A stretch of DNA of 64,000 bases from CAWGJF01 sp963822905 (GTDB taxonomy: Bacteria > Bacteroidota > Ignavibacteria > Ignavibacteriales > Ignavibacteriaceae), in the NCBI GenBank assembly GCA_963822905.1, contig CAWGJF010000001.1, forward strand, positions 62,001-126,000, read 5' to 3'. This document shows positions 25,063 through 35,335 of this stretch, one piece after another. The position numbers and the translations under genes are program-made. Position 1 is the stretch's first letter, and each line of letters opens with the position of its first letter. Under the pieces are notes generated by a model. It ran no database searches. It was given only the letters and a program-made list of their open reading frames with translations, and had not been told where the DNA came from.

Positions 25063-26469
25063 ATGCTTGATTCAGAAAAGGTTACAGAGCGAATCCAAAT
25101 TGATCCAACGATTGTGTGGAAAAATTGCCTTCTTAAAATAAAGGAAAATGTAACTCAAATGACTTTCAACACATGGTTTTTGCCTATTAAAGCCATTGAG
25201 TTGAATGGTTCTATACTTAAAGTTCAATTGCCAAGTAAGTTTTTTTGGGAATGGGTTGATGAACACTTTAATTCACTAATTAATAAAACGATTCGTGATG
25301 TTATTGGACCCAACGCAAGACTTACTTATGTGGTTGACGAAAATGACGCTGCTTTGCAGGTCGCGGAAGATAATGTTATAAATAAAAATGTCAGTAAGTC
25401 TCCCCAGGAAAAACCAAAATCCAGACAAACGTTTGAATCTCACCTTAATCAAAGATATACTTTTGAAAATTTCATTAAAGGAGAAGGAAATCAATTAGCT
25501 CGGGCCGCTGCGGGCGCAATCAGTGATAATCCTGGAGGAACATCATTTAATCCTTTTTTTGTATATGGCGGTGTTGGTTTAGGAAAAACTCACCTTGTTC
25601 ATGCAATCGGCAATGAAATCTTAAAAAAGTTTTCTGATAAGAAAGTAATTTATCTTTCTTCTGATATTTTTACTGTTGAATTTGTAGAAGCTATTCAATC
25701 AAACCGTGCAAATGAATTCAGCAGTTTTTACAGGAGTATGGATGTTTTAATAATCGATGATATTCAGTTTTTAAGTGGAAAAGAAAAAACCCAGGATTTG
25801 TTTTTTCACATATTTAATACTCTTCATCAATCAAGAAGACAAATAATTCTTACCAGCGACAAACCACCCAAGGATCTGAAAGGACTTGATGAGAGATTAA
25901 TTTCAAGATTTCAATGGGGTCTGACCGCTGATATTCAACCGCCTGAACTTGAGACAAGGCTTGCAATTTTAAAGAAAAAATCTGAAGCATACGGTATGGA
26001 AATATCCAATGAAATATTGGATTATATTGCTTCAAACATTACTTCAAATATCAGGGAACTTGAAGGATGTTTAATTAAAATATTGGCGAATGCTTCACTT
26101 GGATCTAAAGAAATTTCCTTTGACCTTGCCAAGAAAACAGTAAAGGAAATTGGTACAAACAAAAAAATAAATAATATTACAATCGAAACAATTACAAAAA
26201 TTGTTTGTGAACATCTTTCCGTTCCTGAAAATAAAATAAGAGATAAAACAAGGAAAAAAGAAATTGTACTTGCGAGGCAAGTTGCAATGTACCTATCCAA
26301 AGAAATGACAAAATCTTCCTTAAAGACAATTGGTTTGCATTTTGGCGGAAGAGATCACTCAACAGTAATACATTCATGTTCTTCAATTGAACAATCAAAA
26401 ATTAAGGATAAAGCCATTACCGATCTTATTGATGTCCTGAAAAACAAAATAGATTTATCCGTTTCATGA
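25063..26469 (+). CDS. dnaA: Chromosomal replication initiator DnaA
   Basis: Binds DnaA boxes and melts oriC. 468 residues: N-terminal domain I (about 15-90, with VWKNCLLKIKENVTQMTFNT), linker, AAA+ domain with Walker A GGVGLGKTHL near 168 and Walker B IIDDIQFL near 230, and domain IV helix-turn-helix with the DnaA signature GRDHSTVIHS near 428. Length and motifs are normal. A DnaA box sits just before the start, and a terminator follows. Confidence 0.98.
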   Translation: MLDSEKVTERIQIDPTIVWKNCLLKIKENVTQMTFNTWFLPIKAIELNGSILKVQLPSKFFWEWVDEHFNSLINKTIRDVIGPNARLTYVVDENDAALQVAEDNVINKNVSKSPQEKPKSRQTFESHLNQRYTFENFIKGEGNQLARAAAGAISDNPGGTSFNPFFVYGGVGLGKTHLVHAIGNEILKKFSDKKVIYLSSDIFTVEFVEAIQSNRANEFSSFYRSMDVLIIDDIQFLSGKEKTQDLFFHIFNTLHQSRRQIILTSDKPPKDLKGLDERLISRFQWGLTADIQPPELETRLAILKKKSEAYGMEISNEILDYIASNITSNIRELEGCLIKILANASLGSKEISFDLAKKTVKEIGTNKKINNITIETITKIVCEHLSVPENKIRDKTRKKEIVLARQVAMYLSKEMTKSSLKTIGLHFGGRDHSTVIHSCSSIEQSKIKDKAITDLIDVLKNKIDLSVS

Positions 26470-26494
26470 TCAATTGTACATAGAATTTTAATTT

Positions 26495-26516
26495 AGCTCC
26501 ATACGGAGCTTTTTTA
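26495..26516 (+). terminator. Terminator after dnaA
   Basis: Six-base stem AGCTCC / GGAGCT with loop ATAC, followed by TTTTTTATTTT. A compact intrinsic terminator 26 bases after the dnaA stop. Confidence 0.85.
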
Positions 26517-26927
26517 TTTTAAATGTTCATAAGTGGTTAATTACATCTTGGCAGCTTGTTGAAAAGTCACCAATGTTAACACAAACTGTATAACAATTAT
26601 AATATCATATTCTTATTAACAAGTTGTATAGTTTTTTATAAGGTCTGTGTCCATTACTTTCAGAGGAAAAATCATTTATCAACAAATTCACATAATCATT
26701 ATTATAATTAATTTATTAATATTTACTTAAATATTAATATAAAGGGTGTTAGTAACTTTCTACTTTTAGGTGAGTAAAAGTATTCAATTTGAAGTTATAT
26801 ATCTTGCCAGGATATTATAAAAATAATAGATGATAGTTTGATATTTTTATTAGTTAATTAGCCGTAGTTTCTTTGTTATTCGGTGCCGATTTTAGTAATT
26901 TTCTGAGATTCATTTGGAGAGAAATTA
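26517..26927. other. Likely oriC, dnaA-dnaN intergenic part with AT-rich unwinding region
   Basis: Contains the DnaA-box variant TTATCAACA at 26676-26684, TTATTAACA at 26613-26621, and between about 26685 and 26755 an almost pure A/T stretch fit for a DNA unwinding element. With the boxes before dnaA this is a bipartite origin. The dnaN promoter and a ttggagag ribosome site (about 26913-26920) end the region. Confidence 0.65.
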
Positions 26928-28037
26928 ATGGAGTTTAAAGTAAACAGCAAGGTACTGGAAAAACTGCTTTCCAGGTTAATTCCGGCAGTTCCAACCCGTA
27001 CTCCCATGCCTATTCTTGAAAATTTTTTGTTCGAAATTAAGGACGGATTACTTAAGGTTAGTGCAACCGATCTTGAGGTTTCACTTCGATCTTCAATCAA
27101 TGTTGCTGCCGACGAAAGTATAAGTCTTGTAATTCCTGCAAGATTACTCTATGATATAATTCGTTCTTTAAGCGAAACACAAATCACTTTTAAAACTGAT
27201 GGTAATGCAAAACTAAAACTAACAACAGACAATGGTGTTTATAACATAGGTTACTCTCCATCTGAAGATTTTCCAGAGATTCCTGTAGTATCCCGTGAAA
27301 AAGAAATTTCAATTAGTGGTAAGGATTTTAAAAAGGCAATCGATCAGACATCATTTGCTATGAGTAAAGAAGATATGCGTCCGGCAATGACAGGAACGCT
27401 GTTCGAATTTACTCCTGAAGGATTAAGATTTGTAACAACAGATGGACACAGATTAGTAAAATTTATTAGGCTTGACATTAAAACCGGTGTTGAGGAGCAA
27501 TATATTGTACCGGAGAGAGCAATAGCAATTTTATCCAAATTGTTAGGCGAAACAGATGTAAAACTTTATTTAAGTAAAACTAATATTTCTTTTAATATTG
27601 GTGATCTTGAATTTGTATCAAGATTAATTGGAGAAAAATATCCAGCTTATTCCAGCGTTATTCCAATGGAAAATGAAAATCATTTAAAAATTAGCCGTTC
27701 TGAACTTAATTCTGCTATTAAAAGAATGATGCTTTTTTCATCATCTAGTTCAAAACAAGTTAAGTTTTCAATATCAAAAAATAAGCTTGAAGTTTCTGCA
27801 GAAGATATAGACCATGGTTCAAATGCTGTTGAGAATATTGTATGCGAGTATAAAGGTGACAAAATGGATATAGGGTTTAACACACAATATGTTAGTGACA
27901 TACTGACGCATTTTGATGAAGAGCAGGTAATATTTAAATTACATTCACCCACAAAGGCCTGTATAATTGAACCAGTTGAGAAAAATGAAAACGAAGAACT
28001 TATGATGTTACTTATGCCGGTTCGGTTAAATTCTTAA
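26928..28037 (+). CDS. dnaN: DNA polymerase III beta sliding clamp
   Basis: 369 residues, three repeated clamp domains, ending in the LMPVRL motif that is near invariant in beta clamps. Early PAVPTRTPMPILENFLFE and central TDGHRLVKF are typical. It tethers polymerase III to DNA and binds many partners. It begins the dnaN-recF-dciA-gyrB-gyrA series, with recF starting two bases after its stop. Confidence 0.98.
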   Translation: MEFKVNSKVLEKLLSRLIPAVPTRTPMPILENFLFEIKDGLLKVSATDLEVSLRSSINVAADESISLVIPARLLYDIIRSLSETQITFKTDGNAKLKLTTDNGVYNIGYSPSEDFPEIPVVSREKEISISGKDFKKAIDQTSFAMSKEDMRPAMTGTLFEFTPEGLRFVTTDGHRLVKFIRLDIKTGVEEQYIVPERAIAILSKLLGETDVKLYLSKTNISFNIGDLEFVSRLIGEKYPAYSSVIPMENENHLKISRSELNSAIKRMMLFSSSSSKQVKFSISKNKLEVSAEDIDHGSNAVENIVCEYKGDKMDIGFNTQYVSDILTHFDEEQVIFKLHSPTKACIIEPVEKNENEELMMLLMPVRLNS

Positions 28038-28038
28038 A

Positions 28039-29148
28039 ATGCTCCTCTCCTCAATAAGTTTAAAGAATTTCAGACTTCATAAAAACATTCAAATCGATTT
28101 TGCAAAGAAGTTGAACTATATTGTTGGTGGAAATGGACAGGGTAAGACAACAATTCTTGAATCTATTTATTATCTCTGTACAACAAAAAGTTTTTGTACA
28201 CGTATTGATGTGGAGGCTATTAACTTGAATGAAAATGCATTGGAAGCATCCGGAGTGTTTGAGAACAGGACTAACCAAACAGCCACAATTAGTTTTTCTT
28301 CTTCGGATTCTAAAAAGACGTATATGTTGAATGATAAAAAAGTATCGAAACACTCGGACATTATTGGAAAATTCCCGGTAGTATTATTAACGCCTTCTGA
28401 TCATTCAATAACCCAGGGAATGCCATCGGAAAGAAGACGATTTATAGACTCAGTTATTTCACAGGCAAGCGAAACATATCTGCAAATTCTCATGGAATAT
28501 AACCGGGTACTGAAGCAGAGATCATATCTGCTCTCGGCTATGCGCGAAAAACCAGGACAATTGTATGATGAACTGGAAGCCTGGAATGAAAAACTGATTC
28601 AGAATGGAAGTGAAATTATTCGTCACAGAAAAAAATTTATTGAAGAATTTAACCTTTATGTCAGAGACTCTTTTTTCAGGATTATGGAAGATGATGAAGT
28701 ACCGTCACTAACATATTTTACACTGTATGGTTATGAAGGGGACAATATAAGAGAAATGTTTTTTGACCTTTTAAAAGAAAAAGAAAAGGAAGAAATAAGA
28801 CGTGCAACAAATTTGGTCGGACCACAGAGAGACGATATACTTTTTAATATTAACAATTTAAACCTTAAAACTTACGGCTCGCAGGGACAGCATAAAACAT
28901 TTCAAACAGCACTAAGGTTTGCTGAGTTTTATTATTTAAAAGAGATTACTGGCACTTCTCCTATTTTTCTTCTTGATGATGTTTTCGGGGAGCTCGATGC
29001 AAATCGTTCATTCAAAATCAGCAAATATCTTGGTGAAGTAGGACAGGCGTTTATTACGCTAACAGATTTTGGAAATTTTGAATTCTTAAAAGTTTCTGAC
29101 GAAGACAAGGTGATTAAACTCAATAATGGTGCAATGGTTTATGCCTGA
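28039..29148 (+). CDS. recF: DNA replication and repair protein RecF
   Basis: SMC-like ATPase that loads RecA at gaps. 369 residues with Walker A GGNGQGKTTILES near 31, signature motif YGSQGQHKT near 278 and Walker B PIFLLDDVFGELD near 312. One base separates it from dnaN, and it overlaps the start of the next gene, so translation is coupled. Confidence 0.97.
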   Translation: MLLSSISLKNFRLHKNIQIDFAKKLNYIVGGNGQGKTTILESIYYLCTTKSFCTRIDVEAINLNENALEASGVFENRTNQTATISFSSSDSKKTYMLNDKKVSKHSDIIGKFPVVLLTPSDHSITQGMPSERRRFIDSVISQASETYLQILMEYNRVLKQRSYLLSAMREKPGQLYDELEAWNEKLIQNGSEIIRHRKKFIEEFNLYVRDSFFRIMEDDEVPSLTYFTLYGYEGDNIREMFFDLLKEKEKEEIRRATNLVGPQRDDILFNINNLNLKTYGSQGQHKTFQTALRFAEFYYLKEITGTSPIFLLDDVFGELDANRSFKISKYLGEVGQAFITLTDFGNFEFLKVSDEDKVIKLNNGAMVYA

Positions 29149-29428
29149 TACTTTCAAAAAACTTGGAGATGTATTCAGAAAAGAACCATCATTTTATCAG
29201 TTAAGAGAAGTTGTTAGGTCAACAGATGTTCTTGAAAAATTTTTAATAATATTTCCTGATTTAATAAAAATAGCTGAGCCGAAATCATTGGAAAGAAAAT
29301 TACTTAAACTAAAGGTTGAAAATCCTGCCTGGAGAAGCGAGTTAAGATTCAAAGAAAAAGAAATTGTGGCTAATATAAATAATTACTTTAACGAAGAACG
29401 TGTTAAACAAATAAGGTTCATAGGATAA
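29141..29428 (+). CDS. dciA: DUF721/DciA-like protein
   Basis: About 95 residues with the DUF721 fold pattern (LKVENPAWRSELRFKEKEIV, then the end of a short helical repeat). DciA proteins help load the replicative helicase DnaB in bacteria without DnaC, and a position between recF and gyrB is common. I start at ATG 29141, overlapping the recF stop by eight bases; an in-frame ATG at 29126 is also possible. The gyrB ATG follows its stop directly. Family assignment is good; the helicase-loading role is by family. Confidence 0.8.
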   Translation: MPDTFKKLGDVFRKEPSFYQLREVVRSTDVLEKFLIIFPDLIKIAEPKSLERKLLKLKVENPAWRSELRFKEKEIVANINNYFNEERVKQIRFIG

Positions 29429-31402
29429 ATGGCAAAAGGAACAAAGCAAAACGAGTATAGTGCAAAGAATATAAACGTACTTAAAGGACTGGAAGCTGTT
29501 CGCAAACGCCCGGCTATGTATATTGGAGATGTGAGCGCAAGGGGGATGCATCACCTTGTGAATGAAGTTGTTGATAATAGCATAGACGAAGCTCTTGCAG
29601 GATATTGCGATAGTATTGAAGTTGTGATAAACAAAGATGAAAGTGTTTCCGTTACTGATAATGGAAGAGGCATTCCAGTTGATATTCACCCAATAGAAAA
29701 AATTTCGGCGCTTGAAGTAGTTATGACTGTTCTTCATGCCGGTGGAAAATTTGATAAATCAACCTATAAAGTCTCTGGTGGATTACACGGAGTTGGTGTC
29801 TCTGTTGTAAATGCGCTTTCCGATTGGCTGAAGGTGGAGGTAAAAAGAGATGGTAAAGTTTATTTTCAGGAATATAAAAAAGGCGTACCCGTAAAGCCGG
29901 TAAAAGAAATTGGAAAAGCAAAGAAGAACGAATCAGGGACCTTAACTACATTTTTCCCTGATCCGGATATCTTTAAAGTAACGCAATTCAAGTTTGATAC
30001 TCTTGCCGAAAGAATGCGTGAGCTTGCATATCTGAATAAAAACATCACAATAAAAATTAAAGATGTTCGCAATGGTGGTGAAGAAGAAACATTTCACTTT
30101 AAAGGTGGTTTAATTGAATTTGTAAAATATCTTGATTCAACCAGGCAGGCGCTTCATAAAACTGTTTATGTTGAAGGCGAAAAAGATAATACACCCGTTG
30201 AGATTGCTTTTCAGTACACAGACAGTTACTCCGAAAACATTCACTCGTATGTTAATAATATTAACACCACTGAAGGCGGAACTCACCTGGTTGGTTTTAA
30301 AACTGCCTTGACCAGAACACTGAATAACTACGCTTATAAAAATGGATTGATAAAAGAGGGAAAGCTTTCCTTAACCGGAGATGATTTTAGGGAGGGACTA
30401 ACTGCAGTTATTTCAGTAAAAGTTGCAGAACCACAATTTGAGGGACAGACAAAAACAAAACTTGGTAACAGCGAGACAAAGTCAGCAGTTGAAACCCTTG
30501 TGGGTGAAAAGCTCGCAGAGTTTTTAGAAGAAAATCCACCGGTTGGAAAAAAAATAATTGAAAAATGTTTACGTGCTGCAGAGGCAAGAGAAGCTGCGAG
30601 AAAAGCACGTGATCTTGCAAGAAGAAAAAATGCCTTGGATAACATGAACTTGCCGGGCAAGCTTGCCGATTGTTCTATTACAGACCCTGAACATTGTGAA
30701 ATGTACATTGTTGAGGGAGATTCAGCAGGCGGTTCCGCTAAGCAAGGAAGAGACAGAAGATTTCAGGCAATCCTTCCATTGCGAGGAAAAATTTTGAATG
30801 TTGAAAAAGCCAAGCTGAATAAAATTCTGGAAAACAATGAAATAAAAGCAATGATTTCCGCCATTGGCTCTGGCTTTGGGCCTGACTTTGATGAGTCTAA
30901 ATCAAGATATGGAAAAATAATTTTGATGACAGATGCTGATGTGGACGGAAGTCACATCAGAACCTTGTTGCTTACTTTCCTTTATAGGCACATGAAAGAT
31001 CTTATTACTACCGGGAAGGTTTATATTGCACAGCCGCCGCTTTATAAAATCAAAAAAGGCAAAGAAGAGTTTTATGCCTATGATGATAAAGAAAGAGATG
31101 AGATTTTAAAACGATTGAAAGTTAACGGCAAAGATAAAACAGAAGAGGCGCTTGAAGATTTGTCGGAAGGCGGGTCTGTAAAGGGAGTTGCTATTTCAAG
31201 ATATAAAGGTCTTGGGGAAATGAATCCAACCCAACTTTGGGATACAACCATGAATCCCGAAACACGAACGATACTGCAGGTGACTCTTGAAAGTGCAGCA
31301 ACTGCAGACAAAATATTTGAAACACTTATGGGCGATGATGTTGAACCAAGAAGAGAATTTATTGAGAAGAATGCGAAGTATGTTCGCAACCTGGACATTT
31401 AA
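29429..31402 (+). CDS. gyrB: DNA gyrase subunit B
   Basis: 657 residues. GHKL ATPase with VDNSIDEALAG near 47, DNGRGIPVDIH near 74 and GGLHGVGVSVVNALS near 117; Toprim domain with EGDSAGGSAKQGRDR near 427 and the metal-binding DADVDGSHIRTLLL near 502. It introduces negative supercoils with GyrA and ATP. The lack of a long insert before the C-terminus is the short GyrB form. It starts immediately after dciA. Confidence 0.97.
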   Translation: MAKGTKQNEYSAKNINVLKGLEAVRKRPAMYIGDVSARGMHHLVNEVVDNSIDEALAGYCDSIEVVINKDESVSVTDNGRGIPVDIHPIEKISALEVVMTVLHAGGKFDKSTYKVSGGLHGVGVSVVNALSDWLKVEVKRDGKVYFQEYKKGVPVKPVKEIGKAKKNESGTLTTFFPDPDIFKVTQFKFDTLAERMRELAYLNKNITIKIKDVRNGGEEETFHFKGGLIEFVKYLDSTRQALHKTVYVEGEKDNTPVEIAFQYTDSYSENIHSYVNNINTTEGGTHLVGFKTALTRTLNNYAYKNGLIKEGKLSLTGDDFREGLTAVISVKVAEPQFEGQTKTKLGNSETKSAVETLVGEKLAEFLEENPPVGKKIIEKCLRAAEAREAARKARDLARRKNALDNMNLPGKLADCSITDPEHCEMYIVEGDSAGGSAKQGRDRRFQAILPLRGKILNVEKAKLNKILENNEIKAMISAIGSGFGPDFDESKSRYGKIILMTDADVDGSHIRTLLLTFLYRHMKDLITTGKVYIAQPPLYKIKKGKEEFYAYDDKERDEILKRLKVNGKDKTEEALEDLSEGGSVKGVAISRYKGLGEMNPTQLWDTTMNPETRTILQVTLESAATADKIFETLMGDDVEPRREFIEKNAKYVRNLDI

Positions 31403-31430
31403 TATTTGTTTAATAAAATTTTAAAAGATC

Positions 31431-33890
31431 ATGGCTACAATTTTTGAAAAAATAGTTCCTGTTTCATTAGAAGAAGAAATGAAATCCTCCTATATCGATT
31501 ATTCGATGTCGGTTATTGTTGCAAGAGCATTGCCAGATGTGAGAGACGGATTAAAACCAGTTCACCGCAGAGTTCTTTTTGGAATGCATGAACTTGGAAT
31601 GACTCATAGTAAACCGTATAAAAAATCTGCAAGAATAGTCGGAGAGGTTTTAGGTAAATATCATCCGCATGGTGATACCGCAGTTTACGATACAATGGTT
31701 AGAATGGTACAGGATTTTTCTCTTCGCTATCCACTTGTTGACGGGCAAGGCAATTTTGGTTCTGTAGATGGGGATTCACCAGCCGCAATGAGGTACACTG
31801 AAGCAAGACTTGCAAGGATTTCAGATGAAATGCTTCGCGATCTTGATAAGAACACGGTTGATTTTATACCTAACTTCGATGATACGCTTCAAGAGCCAAC
31901 AGTAATGCCTTCCTATCTGCCAAATCTTTTAATTAACGGTTCAAGCGGAATTGCTGTTGGAATGGCTACAAACATTCCCCCGCATAATCTGAGTGAAGTT
32001 GTTGACGGACTAATTGCATTAATAAAAAGTCCGGATATGAAAATTGAAAAGTTGATGAAGCATATAATTGCTCCTGATTTTCCAACCGCCGGAATAATTT
32101 ATGGTTATGCAGGAGTTAAGGACGCCTACTTAACCGGGCGCGGAAGAGTTGTTGTTCGGGCAAAAGCAAATATTGAAACACTCAAGAACAGCCGGGAAAA
32201 TATTGTTATTACCGAACTCCCATACCAGGTAAACAAAGCCAACCTGATTGAAAAAATTGCGGAGTTGGTTCGTGCAGGAAAAATAAACGATATTTCAAAC
32301 CTAAGAGATGAATCCGATCGCGATGGAATGCGAGTGGTAATAGAATTAAAAAGAGATGCACAGCCGGCTGTTGTGCTGAACCAGCTTTTCAAACATACAC
32401 AAATGCAAACCACATTTGGCGTGATAATGCTTGCGCTTGTAAACGGCGTTCCGAAAGTTCTTACTCTAAAAGAAATGATGCAGCATTTTCTTGATCACAG
32501 GATGGAAATCATCATTCGCAGAACAAAGTTTGAGCTTGAAGCTGCTGAAAAAAGAGCACATATTCTGGAGGGCTACATAATAGCGTTAGATAATATAGAT
32601 GCTGTTATCCAGACGATTAAAAAATCGAATGATGTAGAGACGGCTAAAATCAACCTGATGAAGAAATTCAAACTGAGCGAGGTTCAGGCAAAAGCTATTT
32701 TGGATATGCGTTTGCAGCGGTTGACTGGCCTGGAGAGAAAGAAGATCGAAGATGAATATAAAGAAACAATTAAGCTGATTGAAAAACTTAAGGGCATTTT
32801 GAAGAGTAAAGAACAGCGCGAATTAATTATTATTGGTGAACTTCAGGAAGTAAAGAAAAAATACGGAGACGAAAGAAGAACAGAAATCATTTATGATTAT
32901 GAAGATTTTTCGCTTGAAGATATAATAGCGGAAGAAGATGTTGTTGTAACAATTTCGCACAGCGGATTTATAAAAAGATTTCCTGTCAGCGGGTACCGAA
33001 AACAAGGAAGAGGCGGGAAAGGTGTAACGGGTGCAGGCACAAAGGATGATGATTTCATCGAACATATGTTTATTGCATCAACCCATCAATATATTTTATT
33101 TTTTACCGATAGGGGTAAATGTTATTGGCTTAAAGTACACGAGGTTCCAGATGCAGGCAGAGCAGCAAGAGGGAGATCAATTTTAAATCTTATTCAAAAA
33201 GATAAAGAAGAATTAATTACAGCCTTCGTTGCTGTTAAAGAATTCAAGGATGATCAATACCTGATAATGGCTACAGAACTTGGAACAGTTAAGAAAACAG
33301 TTCTTTCGGCTTACGGAAATGTTCGTAAGGGAGGAATCAATGCAATCAATCTGAATAAAGGCGACAGACTTATTGAAGTAAAAATGACTGATGGAAATGA
33401 TGATATTGTGATCGGAACACATAACGGGTTTGCAATCAGGTTTAATGAAAAGAATGTTCGCAATATGGGAAGAACTGCGACAGGTGTGCGTGGAGTTAGA
33501 ATAGGCAAGGGAGATAAAGTTGTTGGTTTGCTGGTCATCAAACGACAGGGAACCAGCATTCTTGTAGTGACAGAAAAAGGTTATGGTAAACGTTCAGACA
33601 TAAATGATTATCGCGTTATAAACCGTGGTGGAAAAGGTGTAATAACTGTTAAAGCCAATCAGAAAAATGGGAAGATGATTGCCTTAATGGAAGTGGTTGA
33701 CAACGATGAGCTTGTAATTATAACCACAAAAGGAATGGTAATAAGACAAAGCGTAAAGGATCTTAGAATTATGGGCAGAAATACACAGGGTGTTCGGGTA
33801 ATAAGATTGAAAGATAATGATTCAATTGCGGACATTGCAAAAGTAATTTCTGAGGACGATGCAAACTTACCGGAGAATGGAAAGAATTAA
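31431..33890 (+). CDS. gyrA: DNA gyrase subunit A
   Basis: 819 residues. The breakage-reunion domain has YSMSVIVARALPDVRDGLKP near 25 and the active-site Tyr in AAMRYTEARL near 123. The C-terminal wrapping domain carries a GyrA-box-like QGRGGKG near 525 and repeated RGGKG/RGVRI blades, marking gyrase rather than topoisomerase IV. It lies 28 bases after gyrB; the last gene of the origin operon. Confidence 0.97.
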   Translation: MATIFEKIVPVSLEEEMKSSYIDYSMSVIVARALPDVRDGLKPVHRRVLFGMHELGMTHSKPYKKSARIVGEVLGKYHPHGDTAVYDTMVRMVQDFSLRYPLVDGQGNFGSVDGDSPAAMRYTEARLARISDEMLRDLDKNTVDFIPNFDDTLQEPTVMPSYLPNLLINGSSGIAVGMATNIPPHNLSEVVDGLIALIKSPDMKIEKLMKHIIAPDFPTAGIIYGYAGVKDAYLTGRGRVVVRAKANIETLKNSRENIVITELPYQVNKANLIEKIAELVRAGKINDISNLRDESDRDGMRVVIELKRDAQPAVVLNQLFKHTQMQTTFGVIMLALVNGVPKVLTLKEMMQHFLDHRMEIIIRRTKFELEAAEKRAHILEGYIIALDNIDAVIQTIKKSNDVETAKINLMKKFKLSEVQAKAILDMRLQRLTGLERKKIEDEYKETIKLIEKLKGILKSKEQRELIIIGELQEVKKKYGDERRTEIIYDYEDFSLEDIIAEEDVVVTISHSGFIKRFPVSGYRKQGRGGKGVTGAGTKDDDFIEHMFIASTHQYILFFTDRGKCYWLKVHEVPDAGRAARGRSILNLIQKDKEELITAFVAVKEFKDDQYLIMATELGTVKKTVLSAYGNVRKGGINAINLNKGDRLIEVKMTDGNDDIVIGTHNGFAIRFNEKNVRNMGRTATGVRGVRIGKGDKVVGLLVIKRQGTSILVVTEKGYGKRSDINDYRVINRGGKGVITVKANQKNGKMIALMEVVDNDELVIITTKGMVIRQSVKDLRIMGRNTQGVRVIRLKDNDSIADIAKVISEDDANLPENGKN

Positions 33891-33922
33891 ATTAAAATAG
33901 GAGTTATTTAGTTTCTTCTTAA

Positions 33923-35212
33923 TTAAAGTATTATCTCTAAAGACTCTCTATGTGCGGTAATTGTTTTATTCAGATCTTCTTTGCTGTGTGCAGTTGAAAC
34001 AAACAAGGCTTCAAACTGTGCGGGAGCCAGGTAAATCCCTCGGTTTAACATTTCATGAAAATATTTTCCATACAAAACCGTATCAGATTGAACAGCACTT
34101 TTAAAATCATCAACGGGTTTTTCAGTAAAAAACATGCACATCATTGAACCAATACGATTTAATGCATAGTTTTTTCCAATGGTTTTTAGATTTTCCTTAA
34201 ATCCTTTTTCAAGATATGCTGATTTTTCTTCAAGTTCATTGTATATATCAGGATTTTCTTTTATATGATTAAGCGCTGCATAACCTGCTGCCATGGCGAG
34301 TGGATTTCCACTCAAGGTTCCCGCCTGGTAAACTGGACCGTTTGGAGCAATCTTTTCCATTATTTCTCTTTTTCCCCCAAAAGCACCAACTGGCAAACCA
34401 CCACCAATTATTTTTCCGAATGTTGAAATATCTGGTTTTATTCCGAGGACTTCCTGGGCACCGCCGGCAGCAACTCTGAACCCTGTCATTACTTCATCGA
34501 ATATCAAAATTATTTCTTCTTCATCACAAATTGTCCTTAGGTTTTTTACAAACGAATCATTTGCTTTAACAACGCCCATGTTTCCAGCGATTGGTTCAAT
34601 AATAATTGCGGCAACCTCATTTTTATTTTTTACAATCAGATTCTTAACGGATTCGATGTCATTGTAATCTGCAAGCAAAGTGTCTGCCGCGTTTCCTTTA
34701 GTCACCCCTGGGGAGGTTGGTATGCCTAGTGTCAAGGCTCCAGAACCTGCTTTGATTAAAAAATAATCAGCGTGACCATGATAGCAGCCTTCGAACTTTA
34801 TAAATTTTTCTTTGCCTGTAAAACCACGGGCAACACGAACGGCACTCATTGTTGCTTCTGTTCCGCTGTTAACCATTCTAACCATTTCAACCGACGGAAC
34901 TAATTGAGTAATTAATTTTGCCATCTTAACTTCAAGCTCGATAGGTGTGCCAAAGCTGGTACCGTTTTCAAAAGCCACTGACAAAGCGTCTTTAATGAAG
35001 GCAGGATTGTGTCCGAACAAATGCGGTCCCCAGCTTCCAATATAATCTATATATTCGTTTCCATCGACATCCCAAAATTTTGAGCCAGCTCCCCACTTAA
35101 TAAAAACCGGGTTTCCCCCAACAGATTTAAATGCACGAACAGGAGAATTCACGCCGCCGGGAATATATTTTTTTGCTTCTTCAAATAATTTGTTGCTTTT
35201 TTCTGTTTTCAT
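33923..35212 (-). CDS. hemL: Glutamate-1-semialdehyde 2,1-aminomutase
   Basis: Makes 5-aminolevulinate for tetrapyrroles by the C5 pathway. PLP aminotransferase-III fold of about 429 residues: PGGVNSPVRAF near 16, NSGTEATMSAVRVARG near 116 and the PLP lysine in FGKIIGGGLPVGAFGG near 264. Start ATG 35212 follows a gaagga site; an upstream in-frame ATG at 35230 lies before that site. It is convergent with gyrA. hemH lies further on in the window, so parts of the haem pathway are close but not together. Confidence 0.96.
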   Translation of the reverse strand: MKTEKSNKLFEEAKKYIPGGVNSPVRAFKSVGGNPVFIKWGAGSKFWDVDGNEYIDYIGSWGPHLFGHNPAFIKDALSVAFENGTSFGTPIELEVKMAKLITQLVPSVEMVRMVNSGTEATMSAVRVARGFTGKEKFIKFEGCYHGHADYFLIKAGSGALTLGIPTSPGVTKGNAADTLLADYNDIESVKNLIVKNKNEVAAIIIEPIAGNMGVVKANDSFVKNLRTICDEEEIILIFDEVMTGFRVAAGGAQEVLGIKPDISTFGKIIGGGLPVGAFGGKREIMEKIAPNGPVYQAGTLSGNPLAMAAGYAALNHIKENPDIYNELEEKSAYLEKGFKENLKTIGKNYALNRIGSMMCMFFTEKPVDDFKSAVQSDTVLYGKYFHEMLNRGIYLAPAQFEALFVSTAHSKEDLNKTITAHRESLEIIL

Positions 35213-35335
35213 TTTTCCTTCGACTTTCAAATATTTATGTAACGAAATTTAAGAATATCATCAACATTTTTCAGAATTAATATTTTGAGAAAAATAAAAC
35301 TTGCTATTCAAAAGAATACTCGATAAAATCCATAT

